Part shown: positions 13,601 to 28,100 of the stretch, piece by piece
Numbering within the stretch: the first letter of the stretch is position 1
Layout of the letters: every line of letters starts with the position of its first letter
Assembly: GCF_905147045.1 (NCBI RefSeq)
Contig: NC_065894.1
Location: forward strand, 5,679,501 to 5,743,500
DNA length: 64,000 nucleotides
Direction: 5' to 3'
Origin: Nymphalis io
Lineage: Eukaryota > Arthropoda > Insecta > Lepidoptera > Nymphalidae
Made by a program: the position numbers and the translations under genes
The notes under the pieces: model-generated
What the model saw: only the letters and a program-made list of their open reading frames with translations
Database searches by the model: none
Told to the model about the DNA's origin: nothing

Positions 13601-16076
13601 TAAATAATTTAATAATCAGTTTACAACACGTGACAGAAGAGAAAACGTTTAGCGTTTAATATTTATTCGATATTATATTTATACATTTATAGGATGAAGT
13701 CACTACAGCCCATATACATTAGTGGCGTTAGTAATATTAACTATGGAATACACCGCCAAAGTCCAACCTAAGACCTGGCTGTTCTGCCTAAAATTGTAGG
13801 ACGCAACCGTATCAGCGAATAAACGGATACATCTTTTATAGTTGTAGTAGTACTTTTACGAGTGAAGTGACAAAATAATTCAACTGCGTTACAAATTAAT
13901 TTTGCAAGCACTTATAAAGATAACGTAACTCTTTAGAATTATATAAGCAAAATAAAAGGAATTAAAAGGTAAGCGCGTTTATAAAATTGGGTCAGAGTGA
14001 CCGAGAATATTTCATTTAATTTATATATTTTCGTTTTTCTCCAGCGCAAAATATTTACAATTAATTTTCTTTTTTTTAATGAATAAAGAATAACTAAGAA
14101 TATTACGAACGGGTTAAAAACTGAATGAATGCAAATATAAAAAGCGATAATAATAACCCATTGTGTAGGAACAGGTCGGCGTTCGGTCTCGCTCCGTAAA
14201 ATATGAAGATTTGCTCGCTGCGCTGGAAGTCGCGCAGCGCGTAACACTCGCCACGATTCAACTCCTTGTTGTAATCGGTTGTTATCTGTAATGTTACAAA
14301 TGTCATTTAGTCACTAATTACATATAACTATCAAGCCACTTACTAAAACTACTAAGTAGAAGTTAGTATTGATCGTTATCAATATCGATGATACTACCCG
14401 ATTTCGGAGAGCAAGTAAGTAGAAACATTATATATGCTCAAGTGTGAGCACCGACACGGGTGCATTCTATTTCACACACACGTACATACACACACACACA
14501 AACACACGAGAGAGAGAGACACATATAGACACACTTGTATCTGGCTGTTATCTTTTGTATTTTATCATACACTATTATAATTATAAATTGTTATATAAAT
14601 TTAAATTTTTTTCCAGATTGTATGACTAAGTAATAAAAAATAGCCTTACTATTATTATATAGTTTTCTAAATAAAAAAAAAAGTGATATACTTATATGAC
14701 AGTGAGTCTGAAACCGTTAAATTAAAAAAAAACGTTACATCATTAAAAAAATAATATCGCAAAACTTACATAATTAAAACATAACGAAGATTCACGCGTC
14801 AAAACGTGAAAGTGTGATAGACAAACTCACTTTCACATTTATAATATAAGTATGTATTGCGTTAAATTATAAAAACATTAATTAAATGTAATTATCATCA
14901 GTAAAACAATTTAAGAATGGTCATTTGTTTTTTGATTAAAGTACATCGATGTGGTTAGCAGATTTTATAACGACGAATTATAATTATTTATTAAAAAATA
15001 TATTAATATGTTAGTATTAAGTACTGTCAATTTGATATGACAATTTTAATGTAGAAAATACTGTGTAGTTAATGTTAGTTATTAGAAAAATACAAAACTT
15101 AGATCCAATCCTATTTCTAAAAATTTGCAATCAAACGATAAGCGTTGCGTTGCGGTGCCAAGCTAAAGCTCTCGTTATGATACTATCTATGAGCAATATG
15201 CTTGTTTCGTGATCGCTTAATATTACTCATACTTGTATATTTTTTCACATCCATTGAGATATATCATGACTACATAACTAGATTTATCCCAAGGCCACAG
15301 AAAACGTTTAAAGGCTGACAGTATTTATGTAAAGCATTTAATTATGTTTCATTAAATTACATACACGATTTAAAATATAACCTATGTATTTAATTGCTGA
15401 AAAGAGTGATTATTGATTTTATGATGATTCAGTCATGTTTATAAAGAATAGATGTGATTAGTGTAAATTGGTGAATGAGAATGGGGAGAAAAAGAAAACT
15501 GAGGGATTACGCGATAGATGATTAGGATAAAATGAGTGTTAGGTCACTGACCGACAACACACTGCGAATTTAAAATTATATTTTTTTAAAAGTGAATAAT
15601 GACCTTTTTTTCTTGCCTACTTCTGCTTCTATATTTGGTCTAAGTTTAAGATATGTCAATCATTTTTTTTAATAAGGCGAATTTAATTTATTACATTGAT
15701 TGTTTTCACTTTAAAATAAAACATAAATTAATTTCTTTTGCGTTCGTGGGTGAAGTGACAGAATTCTAAGATATATTTTGGATTTTATATTTTTTAATTG
15801 TTTTTTCTTGGATGATTATAACCGCGTATCTGCTTCAGGGTAGTTCCACTGATCCTATCTGTTTATGCGGATGCTCATATGAATAAAATATAAAATGTAC
15901 CTTTCCATGTTCATGATTGCACATGTCCCAAAGAGGTATAAAGGCTGTCGTCGGTCGGTCTTCAATTTGAATATTATTAAGCCTCGTCATAACCGTAGAC
16001 ACCGCCCACCTGCCGAATTAATTACAATATTAATGATAGATAATACTATAAACAAATATTAGTAATAACATAAAAT

Positions 16077-16122
<46 letters not shown>

Positions 16123-19100
16123 AATAAAAATATACTAAAAAAAATCTTTTTTAATATAATTAAGACGACATTCACTTAAGAAGATAGTGCGTAATGTATT
16201 CACATAAAATAAGATGAAAGATTTGAACAAACAAAGCCGCAAACATTTCCTCAAGAATATAATAGAGTTCTCGTTAGGTTTATAAAATGAATCAAAACAA
16301 TAAACTATTATGGTTTTATTTGCACTTTTACTTTTCTCAGGGAAACATTTAACATACTGCTCTGTGTTACGTAAAAAGATAGCTGTTAAGGGATACGAAC
16401 TGAAAGTAAAAAAAAGAACTTTAAATTCCGAGTGGCAATTTTACAATGAACTAATTGTTTATAACATTTAATTTGAATTTTAGACAGCACCATAAATATT
16501 TTTTTGTTTTTATGAGTTCGTGCTCCTTGTGATCGATTTCTGCTATGGCGGCCATTTTTAAGCGAGACTAGTCACCTAGACTGGACATTTTATAGTGCAA
16601 CCTCATAATCCGATGGGAAGGCAAATCTGACACAATCGGTAAGAGTTCAAGCGCAAGATTAAAGTAATCACGCAAAGATGTCCTTTCCGAGGCACGGGAG
16701 AGTAAACTGCCAACTTCCAGACGTTATAACTGAAAATTTTTCAACAAAAGACCCAAAACTTTTTACAGACACGAGTCGATGTTTGAATTTATGACCTGGG
16801 TATCTGTGATCTTATAAGTCAGCCAATAGGCCAACGAAACAATTTTTTTTTTTTAAATATATGTACATTATATAAGAGCGGGTACAATTTCCGTTGATAA
16901 GTAGACCGTTACATAAAATTCTTTAAACTATTTAATCACATAGCGCTATAGAAAATGAATTCAAGAAGTATTACATAAGACAAATAACAATTTATCTCCA
17001 ACATCAAATTGAATGCGGTTGGAAATTCTTTACATAATTAATTTGCATAATAATAGGAAATACGGTATTTGAATAACCAATTACATTTTATTATTAATAG
17101 TTTCATTATAAACCTTTTCAAAAGAATTTACGTAGACATCTAATTTAGTATTATTAAAGCTGAGACAACAAAATATTCATTTCAAATAAGTAGGCAGGCT
17201 TGAAAATGTGCCATTTAATGGTAAGTGGTCACAACCGCCCATAGACATTGGCACTGCGAGAAATTTTAACCATCCCTTAAATTTTTAATGAGCCATAGAC
17301 CTAGTGAACGAAGGTAGTCCCTTATGCCTGTAGTTACAACTCACGCTTCAAACTGGAACACAACAATATTCAATATTGCTGTTTGGCGGTAGAATAAGTT
17401 AGTTAGTGCTTAATTAGTGGGTGGTATTTACCCAGACATAAATTCGTGACACCAAGTAGTACTTTAAAAACAAAATAACTGTTAAAACTGTCTCGTGTAA
17501 ATACTCTCGACAATTTGGGATTGTCGGTAATTACTTCTATCACAATTATGTATACTTTTATATTTATAGCTAGACTACCTAAATTAACAAAATTAAAAAA
17601 TGTTATGGCGCGTCATTAGTGTTCTATATATTTGTGACAAAGTTTAACATTTAATACAGATTAAATGTTAAACTTTGTCACACAGAATACAGATTAAATT
17701 TTAAACTTGGTCACAAATATATAGAACGATAATGATACGCCATAACATTTTTTACGCCATAACGGGGTTTTGTTCTTAAGCGATCTCTAAGTGTGCACTT
17801 ACATACACTTACAATGCGGTCGTCTTAAACTTTACTTACACAATGTATTTGCGACATAAAACCAAAAAAAAAACTATTTAACAATCAAGTAAAACAGTTA
17901 GTTACTCAAAGAAAAGGTTTTATAACAAAAAATCTAGATCTAGACTAGATTTCTAGATGGTTAGTCTAAATTAATAACTTAATTTTAAATTCTCGCAATT
18001 TCCAACTCTGAATACGTTAAAGACTTATAAAACTGATATTGACGTGAATTTCATGTTATTGTTTTATACATTTATATCATATCATTTACCTCGTAAATTT
18101 GATAATACAAATACGATTATAAAAAAACATAAGCGTATATGTTCTCTTAGTAGATATTATGTGATGTAGTTCTGTAGTTTACTCAGGAAAGTAAGAGTGT
18201 GAGAAATTATGCAAACAATGACCTGTGACGGCGATTCAGACGAGATCGAGTGTGGATTTCATTACGAGAGAGGTTATAATACGTAATAAAAACTGTGTAA
18301 TTAATATAGCAATAATTTATTCTTTCGCTATATAATAGATCGTTGTGTATAACATCAAACTGATCATTAAACATAGTGATTTCGATACAAGCGACATTAA
18401 AAAGCTAATAAGTGTTCAATGTGTTTTTTTTTTAAAAAGTACGCGAATCAAATTAGCAATATAAAGCAGGTGAAAATTCATTTTTTTATAGAACATGAAT
18501 AAATTTGAATTCATTAATGAAAATTCAGTTACCAGAGTACTAGTATCCTCCCGCGGCTTTGCCGCGTGTGAGGGGGAGGAGTTGTTAGGTTATGTCCTTT
18601 CCTGTCCCCTTGACAATGTTTATACAAAATTTCATGTAGATCGATTGAGTAGATAAGACTTGAAAGCGTAACAAACAAACTCACTTTCGTGTTTATAGTA
18701 CATGTTTTTAAGGATTTACTTAAATATAAAATTTCTTGTGACAGATGCAAACTAATTCACCTCTATATTTGACAACCACACTGATAGTGAGGTTGTCAAA
18801 TATTAATATCCACTCAAATCTTGCCTGTTTTTTTTGTTAATAATCTTCTAACGGGTAATTTTACTTTTCTTTATTGATTTACACACAAGACTGACAAAAA
18901 TAAAATGTATATTATCATTATTTGTTTAATCTGTAGTGTGTCGCAATAAAAGTGTCATTCTATATTTTATATGAAATTGATCCGGTTACCTTCACTTAAA
19001 AATAACGTTTCCTATCCACTGAACCGCCTCAGATTTGAAAGTAAATAAACGTTAAGATGACGGTAAGTATATACAAAGCAATATCTAGAGAAAATAGTTT

Positions 19101-22100
19101 AAGAGAAACAGCATGGAGCAGGCGGGCGTGAAAATTGTAATTCTCAGGTTATTATCGACTCGGCATTCAGGAAGTGGTTTTGTAATAATTGTTTAGCAAA
19201 ACAAATAATAAACAATAATGTTTTATAAACAAGCTGCCGTGTTCATTATCTTTGCGATATGATTTGACTATCGTGAAAACACTTTAAATAAAATATTTCA
19301 TATATTATAGGAAACCCACCAATAATATTATCAACAATAATAACAAAATATATAAATAAATTAAAATAAAAACTGTATTTTCATGAGTATTGTCTAAGTG
19401 GAATAATTCCCAGACTCTACTTGTAATGGAATCAAACGAAACCATACATTTATGTAAAAATTATATTTCTAGAAATGTTGATCACAAAATAAACATCGTT
19501 AAGGAATGAGAGTTAAGAATATATAAAAACTATAGTGATATATCATTATTCCATTATAGATTCGCGAATAATGATAATTCTAGACGACGAGCATTCCGCA
19601 TGGGAGGCGGCGCGTGCGCACATTCCGTTTCACATACATAATAGTATGATCAGTGATCAGCATCTTCGCGAATGAAAATTACATCGCAATAATTTATGAT
19701 ATGTATGTACTTCCATAGCTAAGTTTCATAAACAACATGATCTGTGGGTACTTATTTGGGCATAGCTTTGTTTTTAAAATACTTACTTTTGCGCTAAACT
19801 ATTTCAGATTTAGAAAAAATGTTCTAATTCTTTTTTCAAAACACAAAAACTGTGACCATCGGCGTATTTATGGTATATTCCAAAAGTGACTCATTAAAAC
19901 AAAATAGTCTTTATACATAAATTTAAAGTAACGGTTTGCTTGAATATGTGTGAGCAAATTGTCATTAAAAAACAATGATAATTCACTACCATTGATTCGT
20001 CTTAATGTTACTAAATCGTTTTTTATTATTATATGTTTACATAAGTAGTAATGTTCATGGTCTAGCATAGCTAAAGTTAACTTAGCCAAACTATTGTTTA
20101 TATATAACTATTTTATAAACTTATATATTTTTACTAACACAATTTGGTATTTGGTTCAAATCTTTATGCTTATTAGAAATTTATCAAAGATATCACCGTA
20201 CGAAGACGTTGCTACATTTATCATATTTTAAATTTTAATAGTCTAATACAATATTAATAACGAATATAACATTTTTATATAATATAAAATGAAATGATAA
20301 CCATATTCTAAGAACGTTTACCTAATCTTTGATCATCTGTTTCTCTCATTATGCAATCTATTATTAAGCTAAGTCATGTTTTAAAATAAAACATTTGAAA
20401 TATATTTAAATTAGAAAACAGTTACATAAAATTAAATATAACACTTCTCTATATAATCAAATTAAACGAATCTACAAAAAAAAATTGAATGGCTTTAAGT
20501 ATATTCACATAGACAAAATAAGGTAAGGCTTAATAAAGTAACAGTTTCTTGTTTATTACTTTACCTTATTTATTACATATATTATAATTGAAACCAAAAA
20601 AGTCATTTTTTTATTTAACAGCCTTACTTTTATAACAGTCGGTAAATAACGTAGAATATGATTTAGCTCTTTTTTGTCATTGATTAATCATAAAAAAGAA
20701 GACGACATCGTTGTGTAACTAATCATCCGCTAAACCACGTTTATAAGCAAAGCCTTAGGATTTGCACACAGGCTCCACATAAAAAAGCAAATCTTTCAAA
20801 ACAATAAAGCGCAAAAAGTACGGTTTCAAGTTCTTCGAAGACGATGAAGCTTGATCGCCACTCTTACGCACCGTACTGTCGCGCGCGAACGTGTCGAGTC
20901 GAGTCACTTTCACGTTCGAAATTTAAAAAAAGGGGGAAACTCGCATGAGAAATCTTTCATTTATCACCACTAATCAACCAGTAACATAATTGGCTTCAAG
21001 CCGCCGAGCCCTATCGGAGTGTTTACAAATAAATTATGTCGAATTAAAAGTTCGATTAAACGTGTGCTGAGCAAGACTATTCTAGTGCATGAGTGTAGAC
21101 GATAAGGACTTTCTTCGTTGTCTTTTTTTCTTCCTTCTGTGATTTCTTATTTTCGTTTTTCGAACATTAAATTACATGTACTTGCAATTATTTGAAACAG
21201 CATATTCAATATAATTATAGTGAAGTGTAATAAGTTTGTGTACCTTGATCGTGCGGGGACCGTTCTTATTAGAATTTGTTTGGTAGTGTAATATGGGTGG
21301 TATTTGGAAGGTTACGATGCCCTTGTTAAGTACGTTAGCTGCTTTGGTGATTATCGTGCACTCCGCCGAAGAAAATTACGAACAAAACTACAGACAGATC
21401 AGACCTAGAGCTTTGGACTTAGGCCAACCAAACTACGACCAGGTAAATTTTAGTAATATCTATTCGATAAGCATAACTAAATGCGTTAGTAATGGGTTAT
21501 TATTTTATGAAACTACTACTACTAATACTTTAATGAAAATATTATAAATATTTAATGAATAATATATTGATGTTACATGTGTTATTTGGAAGTATCGCCA
21601 GCCTTGGGCTAGAGCGAAGAGAGCAGTTGCTCTAGACGCCAATTGGTAAGGGGTGCCAAAATGCTTATGACAAAGTTAAACGAAAAAAGTTTTTGTAGTC
21701 ATTTATTGATATTTACACTGCATTAAGGAGTGCAATGTTCATCCTTACGAGTTAAGTTTTCAATTAGGCGATAAAGAGACTATTAAAACGTGTACGATGG
21801 CGATGGCCATAAGGCTCTGTTAATATCGTGGTGGTGTTATTATCAATGTGGTGAGAAACGCCGAAAGATCGTCCTATCTGATAAAGAACTAAAGCTGATG
21901 ATGCTTAGAAGTATACTTATAAATTATCTTATGAAGAATGTATGTGTGTATGTTATTGATTTATTACTATTACTTCAAATGACACGCAATCGTGCAATTA
22001 GTTCATATATCACAGCTAATTTAGCGAGAATTTGTAAAACAGCTAACTTTCTTCATTTTTTATACACTAAATAATAATTCGATTTGGATAAACATTCCGA

Positions 22101-25100
22101 CGTGAAACCGTAATATAGAACTTCTTAATAATATAATCCATATTTGTCAATTTAGTTCTACAGTTCAACATTCGGTGCTTGAAATTTAAAGGTAAAACAA
22201 AAACTCTAAAACAATCTTCATTCTTCACTAATTAACAATGGAAGTTTTCATTTGTACTTTGATGACTTTTTACGCGTCGACATTTACTTGATTTAATGGT
22301 TTTGTAAACAGATTAGCTGTGAAACTTTCGAAAATGTTTGTTTAAGTAGAATTACGTAACTATATTTTAATGTTCCGGTATCTTAAGAAAACAATCTACA
22401 ATTTTATCCGCAAATACAAGACGGAATTATATGGTTAATACAAAACTCTCTCAACTTTACAAGTAAGAACACTGAACAAAACCTAAATGACATCTGAATA
22501 AGTCTAGCATTTGATTTTAGTTCGATAATTCATTTAGAATAAATTTTTCAAACGAATTATCTTTATTATATTATTCATGCTTACACTAATATTTGTATTT
22601 TACTTATTTTAGTTCAGATTTTGTTAAATTATATTAACATTATTACAAATATATTACAAATTGCCATTTGTAATGAATTTTAGCCGTAGTGTTGGTTTAA
22701 TATTGTTAGTAGCGTTATAAAAAGTAATATGGATAGTAGGTAAGCCATTATTCAAATTTACATATATACACATGTATATATTGCCTAATCTTGACTCGTT
22801 TAATTTAAATCGCACTACTCTCAAGCCTATTTACTAAAAAATAATTAATTAATCGGTTCGCATAATCGCGTAACATATATGAAAAAATGACCTCCTTTTT
22901 TAAATCGGTTAAAAACCGATCAATAATATATATAAGGTAAACTAGGACGATTTTACTTCAATCTGAAAACTGGTTATAATATCAGATACAGGTTCCTTTT
23001 AAAGGCATAAGTGGAGCGATGTTGGGTTTGACAGTATAAGTAATGTTCATGAAAATAGGTTTAACCACATTAATACCTTATACCGGCATAGGAACTATAG
23101 GGCCTATCTACATTTTCGCTATTTTATAGGTAAGACGAAAAACTGTATATTATACACATTATATCATTTACAACCGCCAATCATAACCCACCTCTAGGAC
23201 ATATGCCTCTCCATAGACCAATCAACCATAGACCAACGACCGCAAAAGCTCAAAAAAATAATATATTGTTATATAATAGGATAAAACATAATATACGAAT
23301 CGATTTTTTTTCTATTAGCCCATCTTATAATAACGGTTAAAAAGTCACTCCGCCGTAAGGCGTATTTTAACATGATGAAGTTGGATCTTATAGTTCGAAC
23401 TAAATTATTTAACCTATCAGATTTTCCTACGTTTTTTAAGTTATATCTATGCTGAAATTTATCCTGTGGGTTGAAATTCCTAAGGTGTGACAGCCAACCC
23501 GTATTGGAGCAGCATGATGGTATAAGCTCTTTTCTCTACTTCTCCTTAAGAGGAGATAATGTCTTTACCCAGATAACATATACAGCCTGTTACTTGCGTT
23601 TACTAACTATAGAAATGTTTTGTTTTTATTAATGAGATACGTAAAACAATATCATAATAAAAGCAACAAATAAAACAAAACACAACACCACCCACTACGT
23701 AAGTATTTAAGCATTAAACGTAATATGTTTCTGATTTTCTTAGTCGATACATTAAGAATCCATACATAAGGTTTGGATAATTATTATTGCTTGCTACACT
23801 TGTTTTATTCCGAGAATAACAAAACGCGGAACTTCCAAACCGGAATAGTATCGGTATTATGTTTATTTGCATAAAATTTAATAAACGAGCACTACTTGAC
23901 TGAAAACCGGTATATTCGCTTTCGACTTTCCTCGAGCATTATGACATCTGTTTTGTAACCGCTTTCGTCTCCGAGATAACGGTGTGATGGTGGATTGGTG
24001 CGGTGTGACTGTCGAGTTTGCGGTCGGCTTGTAATTGACATAAATAGTTTATAAATTTTTACTTATGCAACTTTTGTTAATGGCTGTTGATTGAGCTCGC
24101 AGGTCAGACTATTTCGCTAATGTCACGTATGAATTGATCGTGCTTAATACAAATGTTCATAATTTGACATGTTATGCATTTACATAATATGGTCTCTGTT
24201 TATTTTATGAAACCTAAAATAATATTAAAAAAATCTTATGCTTTAATATCCGGTTTCTAAATTAATCCGATTCGTCCAACGTCTCGTCCCTATAAAAAAC
24301 GTTCCGTAAGTTTTATTTATATGTTTAGGAATTACTTCAAAGGCTCAGTTACTCGTATCCCAAAAACGATTGAATACAATATTAATACTGAAGATGACTT
24401 GCCTCGTTGGTCTAGTGGCTTTACATCAGTAAAGCCAACTAGCCAGTCAGGGTTCAATTCCCAGGTCGGGCCAATAAAAACATTGGGTTTTTCTGTCAAA
24501 AAAATTCTTAGTAGCAGCCTAGAGTCAGGAAGTTGGAAGTGTGTGGAGTGTACGTGGCTCGAAATCACGTAAAGCCGTTGGGTACTGCGCCTGAACTCTT
24601 TCCGGTCGTGACGGATTGCCATCTTCTCGGATTATGAGAATTAGGGAATAGAGAGTGCACCTGTGTTTGCGCACACACTTATGCACTATAATATCTCCTG
24701 CGTAGTTGGCTAATCTCTCTTGAGATTGGCCGCCATGGCCGAAATCGGTCTGGAGAACATTATTATTATTATTATTGTAGGTACACTAATGATTCTTTAA
24801 ATATCGAGTACAACCTGAGAGTTTAAGAGAATTCACTAAGACGTACCATATTATTTTGTAATTAATATTTATCAAATATTGTTATGACTACTGAATATAT
24901 GACTAATGACCCTTTTAGAAAGACGGGAACCAAACGAAATTGAAACAATTTGTTATTTGAAGTAAATCCTTTCGCCCTGTTGACTTACGTTTTGTCACAT
25001 TTACAAGAATTCAGCGGATATTTTTTTTAACGATTAAGCAACAATGTGCACAATATGTAGAGCATGTAGCGTTGTAATGGACTGTCTCTTTATGAAACAT

Positions 25101-28100
25101 CTGATCAGAAAAATAACGTTGGAAAAGATATTAAGACCAAGTTTTAGAAAATATTTTGTTAGTAATTGATAATATGAACAATTTTATACAAATTACCTAA
25201 TTAAAATAACCCAAAATCTTATTTGTAATAATAAAAAAATAAATTAAATGTTTGTTTCATTTCAGTCATGGAGGGCTATGGAAGTAGAACCAGAAACGAC
25301 ACCACTCTCGCCAGTTAATCAAGAAGATTGGGATGATAATGGTTCTAATCAACCAATGAGACGAAGAAGGCGTAAGCGGAAGCGACGTCCGCATCAATCT
25401 CTGGAAGATATTGCATCGGAAGGTATAATTTACCGACAAGCAGCATCTCAAGATTATCAACAGGACGTCATTGAAATGCCAAGAAGACGCCGAAAGAAAA
25501 TCGACTATCAAGATGCGGGAGATCGCAATCGACCTATGCATTGGACCGACGAAGGGTTAGAACGACCATTACGAAGACGTGGTCAAAGAAGAAAAAGGCC
25601 ACCACTAGAAACTTGGCCAGAATCAAACGAATTTAGACCAAACGATCGGCCCGACAGTAGTGAAGAAATTTTACACGAAAAAGAAACTCGAATTGATAGC
25701 ATTATAGACAGTAGTCGTAATGATGACAGGGATGGGAATGAAAAAATCGAGTCTAACATAGAGATTGATGACCAAAGTGAAGCGCAATTTGTTGAAGTGA
25801 CAACTCAAACAAACAATATAAAAAATAATTTGAAATATGAAGCTGTTTCACAAAAAGATGCAAGATGGCCCGTAAAACTGAATACGACTTTAATAACAAC
25901 AAATGAAAAAATAAAAGACAAATTTAGTACTATAAATAACGATGTGGAAATGCCAAAGGTAAACACTTTCCGTTCTTTAATTTATATTTAAAATTTTATA
26001 AATACTCATTAAGTATATTTTAAACAATATTTATAGTTTAAAACATTTTACAAACTTTACTTACATTTTAATATAATAAATCAAAAGATATACTTAGATA
26101 CTTGTCACAATATAATTTATTAGTTTAGAAAAAAAAACTATAGGATTATTTTGTACTTTTTTGTAGTATTTATACTGTATTTTGTAACTTTGTACGCTTA
26201 ATAATTTATTTAATTTAACTATCTTTCTTTATTGTATCTTACAGAAGTCACGACAAATTCTTTGACATTTTTGAATGTTTAAAGTAAAATAGATATAGTG
26301 TTAAAATTATGATATGTTAATTTTTTTTTAATAATTAAAATTTTAAATAAATAAAGATGAATGATCTCACAAATACTATTAACATTTTCAGGATAACGGA
26401 CCATTAGATCCTTATACTTTAAAGGCTATTCTTCGGAAATCAAATGGAAAAAGTTTAAGCGAAATATTACAACAAAATAATTTATCTCTAGCCGATTTAC
26501 TTCATGGTAAAGAAAAGGCTATAACAGTTCTACAAAGAAAAGACGTTATTGATTATCAAGACGCAAGTTCAATTAAAAGTCAAACTGTGTTTGTTAACAG
26601 CGATGTAAAATCTGTAGATTCAGTTGCTGAAATCCCTGAGTCAGAAGATCAAGAAAGACCACAAAATTATGTAAATCAAGTAGGTAAAGAAGATATAGAA
26701 ACAACGACAGATTGCTCCACAAATACGGAAAGCGCTACTTTTAGTGGTACAGAAAATTTCGAAAAATCAGGATCTTTATTATTAGAGAATACTACACAAA
26801 ACATATTAAGACGTCGATTTCCATTAGGTATTCGAAGAAAATTACGAATGAGGCCACCATTAAACAATACTTATAAAGGGCAATTAAGCAGAGATTTAAT
26901 AACTCTAACGTCACTTAAATACAAAAACAGCAAAACTTTGACAAAGTCAAAAGAATGGAACGATATATTACCTGCAATGACACGGAGAGGTCAAACTATG
27001 ACAGAACCTAATGTTGCAAGTAATTTAAATGTCGTTGTGAAATTGACTACTACCACTTTGACACCCGAAGAAACAACTGCTGAACAAATATTCGAAACTA
27101 CTACTGATTCTTCTGATTCATTAAATACAGAAACAACATTTTATACTGACCCTGACAAAATTGTAAGTTTAGAATCCACTGACACTGGATTAAATTCTGG
27201 AACAGAAACTGCTCCGCCAACAACAGCAGTTATAAATGAAGTTGTTAAAGAAGACAAAGTCATATCTACTGAAAAGCCTAAAATTGTACCTTTATTAAGA
27301 CCTCTAGTAAATTCTTCTGAATTGAGAAGGCAAGCTTACAGCAATCGAATAAAAAGGAAGCGTCTTAAGCAAAAAATTTCAACTACTGAATCACCTGAGT
27401 TAAACCACCACTACAAGAAACCATCCGAACAAGGATTAAACAAGATTTATGGTTCCGAGATTATTTCTAAAACACAGACAAGAACAACAAATTCAGACCA
27501 GGAAGAAGATTTTTCAACTTTAGAAGATTTCATGACCACAGAAGTTTCAAATACTATAAATGAAATAACTAGATCTACCAGAATACCCCAAAGAAACCAC
27601 AGATTAACGTTTTCAACAACGCAAGCTCCATTCACTACTGGAGAAACTGCTAAATATGAAATAGATGAAATTCTTAGTGATGATCTTGGTAAGTATCTGA
27701 GCCTTGTTACAGGCTCAGTATAGTTAAATTACCCTGCCTCGTTGATCTAGTGGCTTAATATAAGGCCGCAGACTCGGAGGTCCTGGGTTCAATTCCCAGG
27801 TCGGGCCAATAAAAAGTTATTGGGTTTTCTGTCAGAAAATTCTCAGTAGCAGCCCAGAGTCTGGAATTTGGAGTGTGTACACTCCCGTGCCTCGGAAAGC
27901 ACGTAAAGCCATTGGTCCTTCTCCTGAACTCTTTCCGGTCGTGTCGGATTGCCGTCCCATCAGATTATGAGAGTTTGGGAATAGAGAGTGCACCTGTTTT
28001 TGCGCAAACACTTGTGCACTATAATATCTCCTGCGTAGTTGGCTAATCTCTATTGCCATCATCATCATAATTAAATTGGGAATTTTATAATTAAATGTAT

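Noticed and set aside
20515..20572. Imperfect palindrome AATAAGGTAA ... TTACCTTATT
   Set aside because: The arms are short and interrupted by GGCTT. Such palindromes are expected by chance in DNA this AT-rich.
24400..24480. tRNA-like A and B boxes at 1920, 24410, 27740 and complements at 9500 and 12030
   Set aside because: The heads do not fold as complete tRNAs and each continues into a shared 300-380 base body, so they are SINE heads, not tRNA genes.
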